Below, piece by piece: positions 61,484-64,000 of a stretch of 64,000 bases of DNA. The translations under genes and the position numbers were made by a program. Positions within the stretch are counted from its first letter, which is position 1; each line of letters opens with the position of its first letter. The notes under the pieces are model-generated. The model was given only the letters and a program-made list of their open reading frames with translations, was not told where the DNA came from and searched no databases. This DNA comes from Saccharopolyspora_D taberi. GTDB taxonomy: Bacteria; Actinomycetota; Actinomycetes; Mycobacteriales; Pseudonocardiaceae. Location: positions 62,001 to 126,000 of the forward strand of contig NZ_BAAAUX010000020.1 of assembly GCF_039534165.1 (NCBI RefSeq), read 5' to 3'.

Positions 61484-62616
61484 GACGCCTCCCCGACCAC
61501 GGTCCTGGTCACCCGCGGCCGGTACATGCCGGTCACGATCTCGTAGTGGATGGTGCCGATCTCGTCGGCCCACTCCGCCGCGGTCGGCTCGCCCCGGTCG
61601 CCGGGCCCGAACAGCACGACCTCGTCGCCCTCGGCCACCTCGTCGTCGTCGCAGAGCACGACCAGCTGGTCCATGCACACCCGGCCGACCACCGGCCGCC
61701 GCCTGCCGCCCAGCCACACCGACATCCGGCCGGACAGCGTGCGCGGCACGCCGTCGGCGTAACCGACCGGCACCAGCGCGAGGTTGACCGGGCGGTCGGC
61801 GGTCCAGCTGTGCCCGTACGACACGCTCTCCCCGGCCACGACCCGCTTGGTCAGCGCCACCGACGAGCGGAACGTCATCGCGGGCACCAGCCCGTGATCC
61901 CCGTGCTGCGGCACCGGATCCAGGCCGTAGACCGCGATCCCCGGCCGCACCAGCTCGAAGTGCAGGTCGGGCCGGGTGAGCACGGCGGCCGAGTTCGCGA
62001 GGTGCCGGATCGGGTCCAGCCCGACCGCGCGCGCCTGCTCGTACGCGCGCTGGAAGCGGGCCGCCTGCTGGTCGATCGAGGGGTGGTCCAGCTCGTCGGC
62101 GCAGGCCAGGTGCGACCACACCGCGACCACCTCGACCTGGCCGTCAGCTCGCAGCTTCGCGGCCTCCTCGACCAGCTCCGGCCACAGGTCGGCGGGGCAG
62201 CCGCTGCGGCACAGCCCGGTGTCGATCTTGAGGTGCACCCGCGCCACGACCCCGCGCTCGGCGGCGGTGCCTGCGATCCGGTGCAGCACGGCCTTCGAGG
62301 ACGCCGACAGCTCGATGCCGGCGTCCAGCGCGGGCCCGAAGTCGTCGTCCCGGGAGTAGAGCCAGCACAGCAGCGGAGCGTCGATGCCCGCCGCGCGCAG
62401 TTGCAGCGCCTCCTGGAGCGAAGCGGCGCCGATGCTGTCGGCGCCCGCCGACAGCGCGGCGCGCGCCACGGCAGGCGCGCCGTGGCCGTAGCCGTCGGAC
62501 TTGACGATCACCATCGTCCGCGCGCCGTCGGCCCGCTGCGACAGCACCTCGACGTTGTGGCGGATCGCGCCGAGGTCGATGCGCAGGTCGGCGCGGCGCG
62601 CAGGCTGGTCACTCAT
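61480..62616 (-). CDS. alr: Alanine racemase
   Basis: 378 residues. Fold-type III PLP enzyme making D-alanine for peptidoglycan. PLP Lys39 is in VIVKSDGYGHG; SYGHSWTA holds the catalytic Tyr; LKIDTGLCRSGC, VRPGIAVYGLDP and VCMDQLVV are conserved. ATG 62616 starts MSDQPARRADLRIDLGAI. First gene after nnr on the same strand. Confidence 0.96.
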   Translation of the reverse strand: MSDQPARRADLRIDLGAIRHNVEVLSQRADGARTMVIVKSDGYGHGAPAVARAALSAGADSIGAASLQEALQLRAAGIDAPLLCWLYSRDDDFGPALDAGIELSASSKAVLHRIAGTAAERGVVARVHLKIDTGLCRSGCPADLWPELVEEAAKLRADGQVEVVAVWSHLACADELDHPSIDQQAARFQRAYEQARAVGLDPIRHLANSAAVLTRPDLHFELVRPGIAVYGLDPVPQHGDHGLVPAMTFRSSVALTKRVVAGESVSYGHSWTADRPVNLALVPVGYADGVPRTLSGRMSVWLGGRRRPVVGRVCMDQLVVLCDDDEVAEGDEVVLFGPGDRGEPTAAEWADEIGTIHYEIVTGMYRPRVTRTVVGEAS

Positions 62617-62670
62617 GGCATCGACATCGTCGCACACCCGCCGAGCTGCACCGTTTCGGTACCCGGCGGG

Positions 62671-64000
62671 TTACGCCAGGGCGCGGACGGCGCGGATCGC
62701 GTCCGGGACGGACGCGAGCAGCGCCGAGGCGCCGATCGGCGCGCCCGCGCCGTCGTCGCCGGAGGCGGCGAGCTCGGCGGCGAGGGCGTGCACGTGCGCG
62801 GCGTAGCCGCAGGCGAGCCAGGGCTCGACGCCGGCGGCGAGCAGGGCGCCGAGCAGGCCGGTGAGGACGTCACCGGAGCCCGCGGTGGCGGGCCAGGCGT
62901 GCGGAGCGGCGTTGACCAGCACCCGGCCGTCCGGGGCGGCGACGATCGTGGTGTTGCCCTTGAGCAGGACGAACGCGTCGAAGCGGGCCGCGGCCTCGCG
63001 CGCGGCGGCGACCCGGTCCGGCCCGGGATCCCCGGCGAGCCGGGCGAACTCGCCCGCGTGCGGGGTGAGCACCAGCGGTGCGTCGGGGTCGCGGGCGTCC
63101 CAGATGGTCGGGTCCTCGGCGAGCAGGGTGATCGAGTCCGCGTCCGCGCACACCGGGCGGCCGGAGTCGAGCACGTGCCGCAGGACCTCCCGGCCGCTGC
63201 TGCCGGTCCCGATCCCGGGTCCGACCGCCCACGCCTGGACCCGCCCGGCATCCGGGACCGATCCGGTGGCCACGACCTCCGGCCAGTGCGACCGCACGAC
63301 GTCGGCCGCCGGACCGGCGTAGCGCACCATGCCCGAGGTCGCCTGCACCGCGGCGCCGGAGGCCAGCACCGCCGCCCCGGGGTAGGCCGCCGAACCGGCC
63401 GCGATGCCGACGACGCCCTGGGTGTACTTGTCGTCGGCCGCCACCGGGACGGGCCATGCCGCGCCGATCTCGTCGGCCTCCAGCAGGTGCAGCTCGGGGT
63501 CGTCGAGGTCGAGCCCGATGTCGACCACCTCGACCTCGCCGGAGCGCACCAGCCCGGCCCCGAGCACGTGGCACGGCTTGCGGCCGCCGAAGGTCACGGT
63601 CACGTCCGCGTCGACCGCGGGGCCGTCGACCGCGCCGGTGACCGGGTCGACGCCGCTGGGCAGGTCGACCGCCACGACCGGCACGGCCACCCGCCGCACC
63701 AGCTCGGCGGCCACCGGCCGCAGCGGGCCGCGCCCGGACAGCCCGACGATCCCGTCGACGACGACGTCGGCCCGCTCGACCGCGTCCGCGGCCTCCGCGC
63801 CGATCCCGGCGGTGTCGGCGCTGGGGCCTTCGGCCACCACCGCGCGGCCTCCGGCCCTGCGCAGCGCGGCGAGGCCCGCGGGGTGCGCCTTGTCCGGCAC
63901 GAGCAGCACGGCCGTCACGCCGACGCCGCGCCTGCGCAGGAAGGCCCCGGCCCACAGCGCGTCACCGCCGTTGTTCCCGGCCCCGACCAGCAGCGTCACG
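62671..64000 (-). CDS. nnr: Bifunctional NAD(P)H-hydrate epimerase/dehydratase (partial)
   Basis: At least 443 residues; the start lies beyond the window. Repairs hydrated NAD(P)H. N-terminal YjeF epimerase: LLVGAGNNGGDALWAGAFL, DGIVGLSGRGPLRP, VDLPSGVDPVTG. C-terminal YjeF_C dehydratase: KYTQGVVGIAAGSAAYPGAA, AVGPGIGTG, LTPHAGEFARLAGDPGPDR, LLKGNTTIVA and PATAGSGDVLTGLLGALLAA. Adjacent alr is the common actinobacterial order. Confidence 0.95.
   Translation of the reverse strand, partial: VTLLVGAGNNGGDALWAGAFLRRRGVGVTAVLLVPDKAHPAGLAALRRAGGRAVVAEGPSADTAGIGAEAADAVERADVVVDGIVGLSGRGPLRPVAAELVRRVAVPVVAVDLPSGVDPVTGAVDGPAVDADVTVTFGGRKPCHVLGAGLVRSGEVEVVDIGLDLDDPELHLLEADEIGAAWPVPVAADDKYTQGVVGIAAGSAAYPGAAVLASGAAVQATSGMVRYAGPAADVVRSHWPEVVATGSVPDAGRVQAWAVGPGIGTGSSGREVLRHVLDSGRPVCADADSITLLAEDPTIWDARDPDAPLVLTPHAGEFARLAGDPGPDRVAAAREAAARFDAFVLLKGNTTIVAAPDGRVLVNAAPHAWPATAGSGDVLTGLLGALLAAGVEPWLACGYAAHVHALAAELAASGDDGAGAPIGASALLASVPDAIRAVRALA

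Overview
The window is very GC-rich DNA with many GTG and TTG starts, dense four-base start/stop overlaps (ATGA, GTGA, TTGA) and actinobacterial gene content: a CIRCE-controlled groES, a t6A/alanine racemase housekeeping cluster, Tat-exported PhoD-like enzymes, DUF5753 regulators and a cyclodipeptide synthase. This suggests a filamentous actinomycete, most likely Pseudonocardiaceae (Saccharopolyspora-like). That assignment is an inference from style and content; no rRNA or other marker is present.

Layout. 1-238: start of groES (minus) with CIRCE and promoter. 553-4815: two PhoD-like phosphodiesterase/phosphatase paralogues. 4852-8213: a small natural-product locus with a methyltransferase, an AlbC-type cyclodipeptide synthase, a cytochrome P450 broken by a frameshift, and a LOG-family phosphoribohydrolase. 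8249-11998: a YdcF-like protein, a secreted trypsin-like protease, then tsaD-rimI-tsaB. 12048-15967: a DUF6493-like protein and a SWIM zinc-finger protein, followed by about 500 bp of 65-bp tandem repeats. 16547-28472: a purine-to-glycerate catabolic island comprising allantoinase, glycerate kinase, glyoxylate carboligase, tartronate semialdehyde reductase, hydroxypyruvate isomerase, an HTH regulator, uraD-uraH-uricase and an NCS2 permease. 28540-37936: a mixed accessory block with a membrane-anchored sigma-like factor, GH43, a NucA/NucB nuclease, regulators, membrane proteins and a Ser/Thr kinase. 38377-49298: MFS exporter, M14 carboxypeptidase, MaoC/CaiB/MatC acyl-CoA and dicarboxylate genes, a diverged ELFV dehydrogenase with a DMT exporter, and two paralogous LysR regulators. 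49486-53322: a cyclopropane-fatty-acid-type lipid methylation operon. 53344-57763: a GerW-like protein, a DUF6986 aldolase, malate synthase and an AllR-like IclR regulator. 57934-58860: a fatty acid desaturase. 59255-64000: DedA, tsaE, alpha/beta hydrolase, a 33-aa ORF, alr and nnr.

The genes combine into a clear catabolic scheme. The permease imports purine or urate, uricase-UraH-UraD make allantoin, and allantoinase opens it. Glyoxylate then goes either through Gcl-GlxR-(Hyi)-glycerate kinase to phosphoglycerate or through malate synthase to malate. Three of these promoters carry the same 17-bp palindrome (TTCAACA-N3-TGTTGAA type) over the core promoter, and several also carry a 15-bp IclR-type box, so the two halves (16.5-28.5 kb and 53.8-57.8 kb) probably form one regulon. 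No xanthine dehydrogenase or allantoicase was seen.

The most noteworthy structures are the cyclodipeptide synthase/P450/LOG locus; three copies of an exactly 140-bp element with perfect 20-bp terminal inverted repeats; the shared purine operators; a 33-bp in-frame duplication in uraH; the 65-bp and 27-bp tandem arrays; and several small ORFs with good translation signals. The t6A genes tsaB-rimI-tsaD, often adjacent to tsaE in actinobacteria, lie about 48 kb away from it here.
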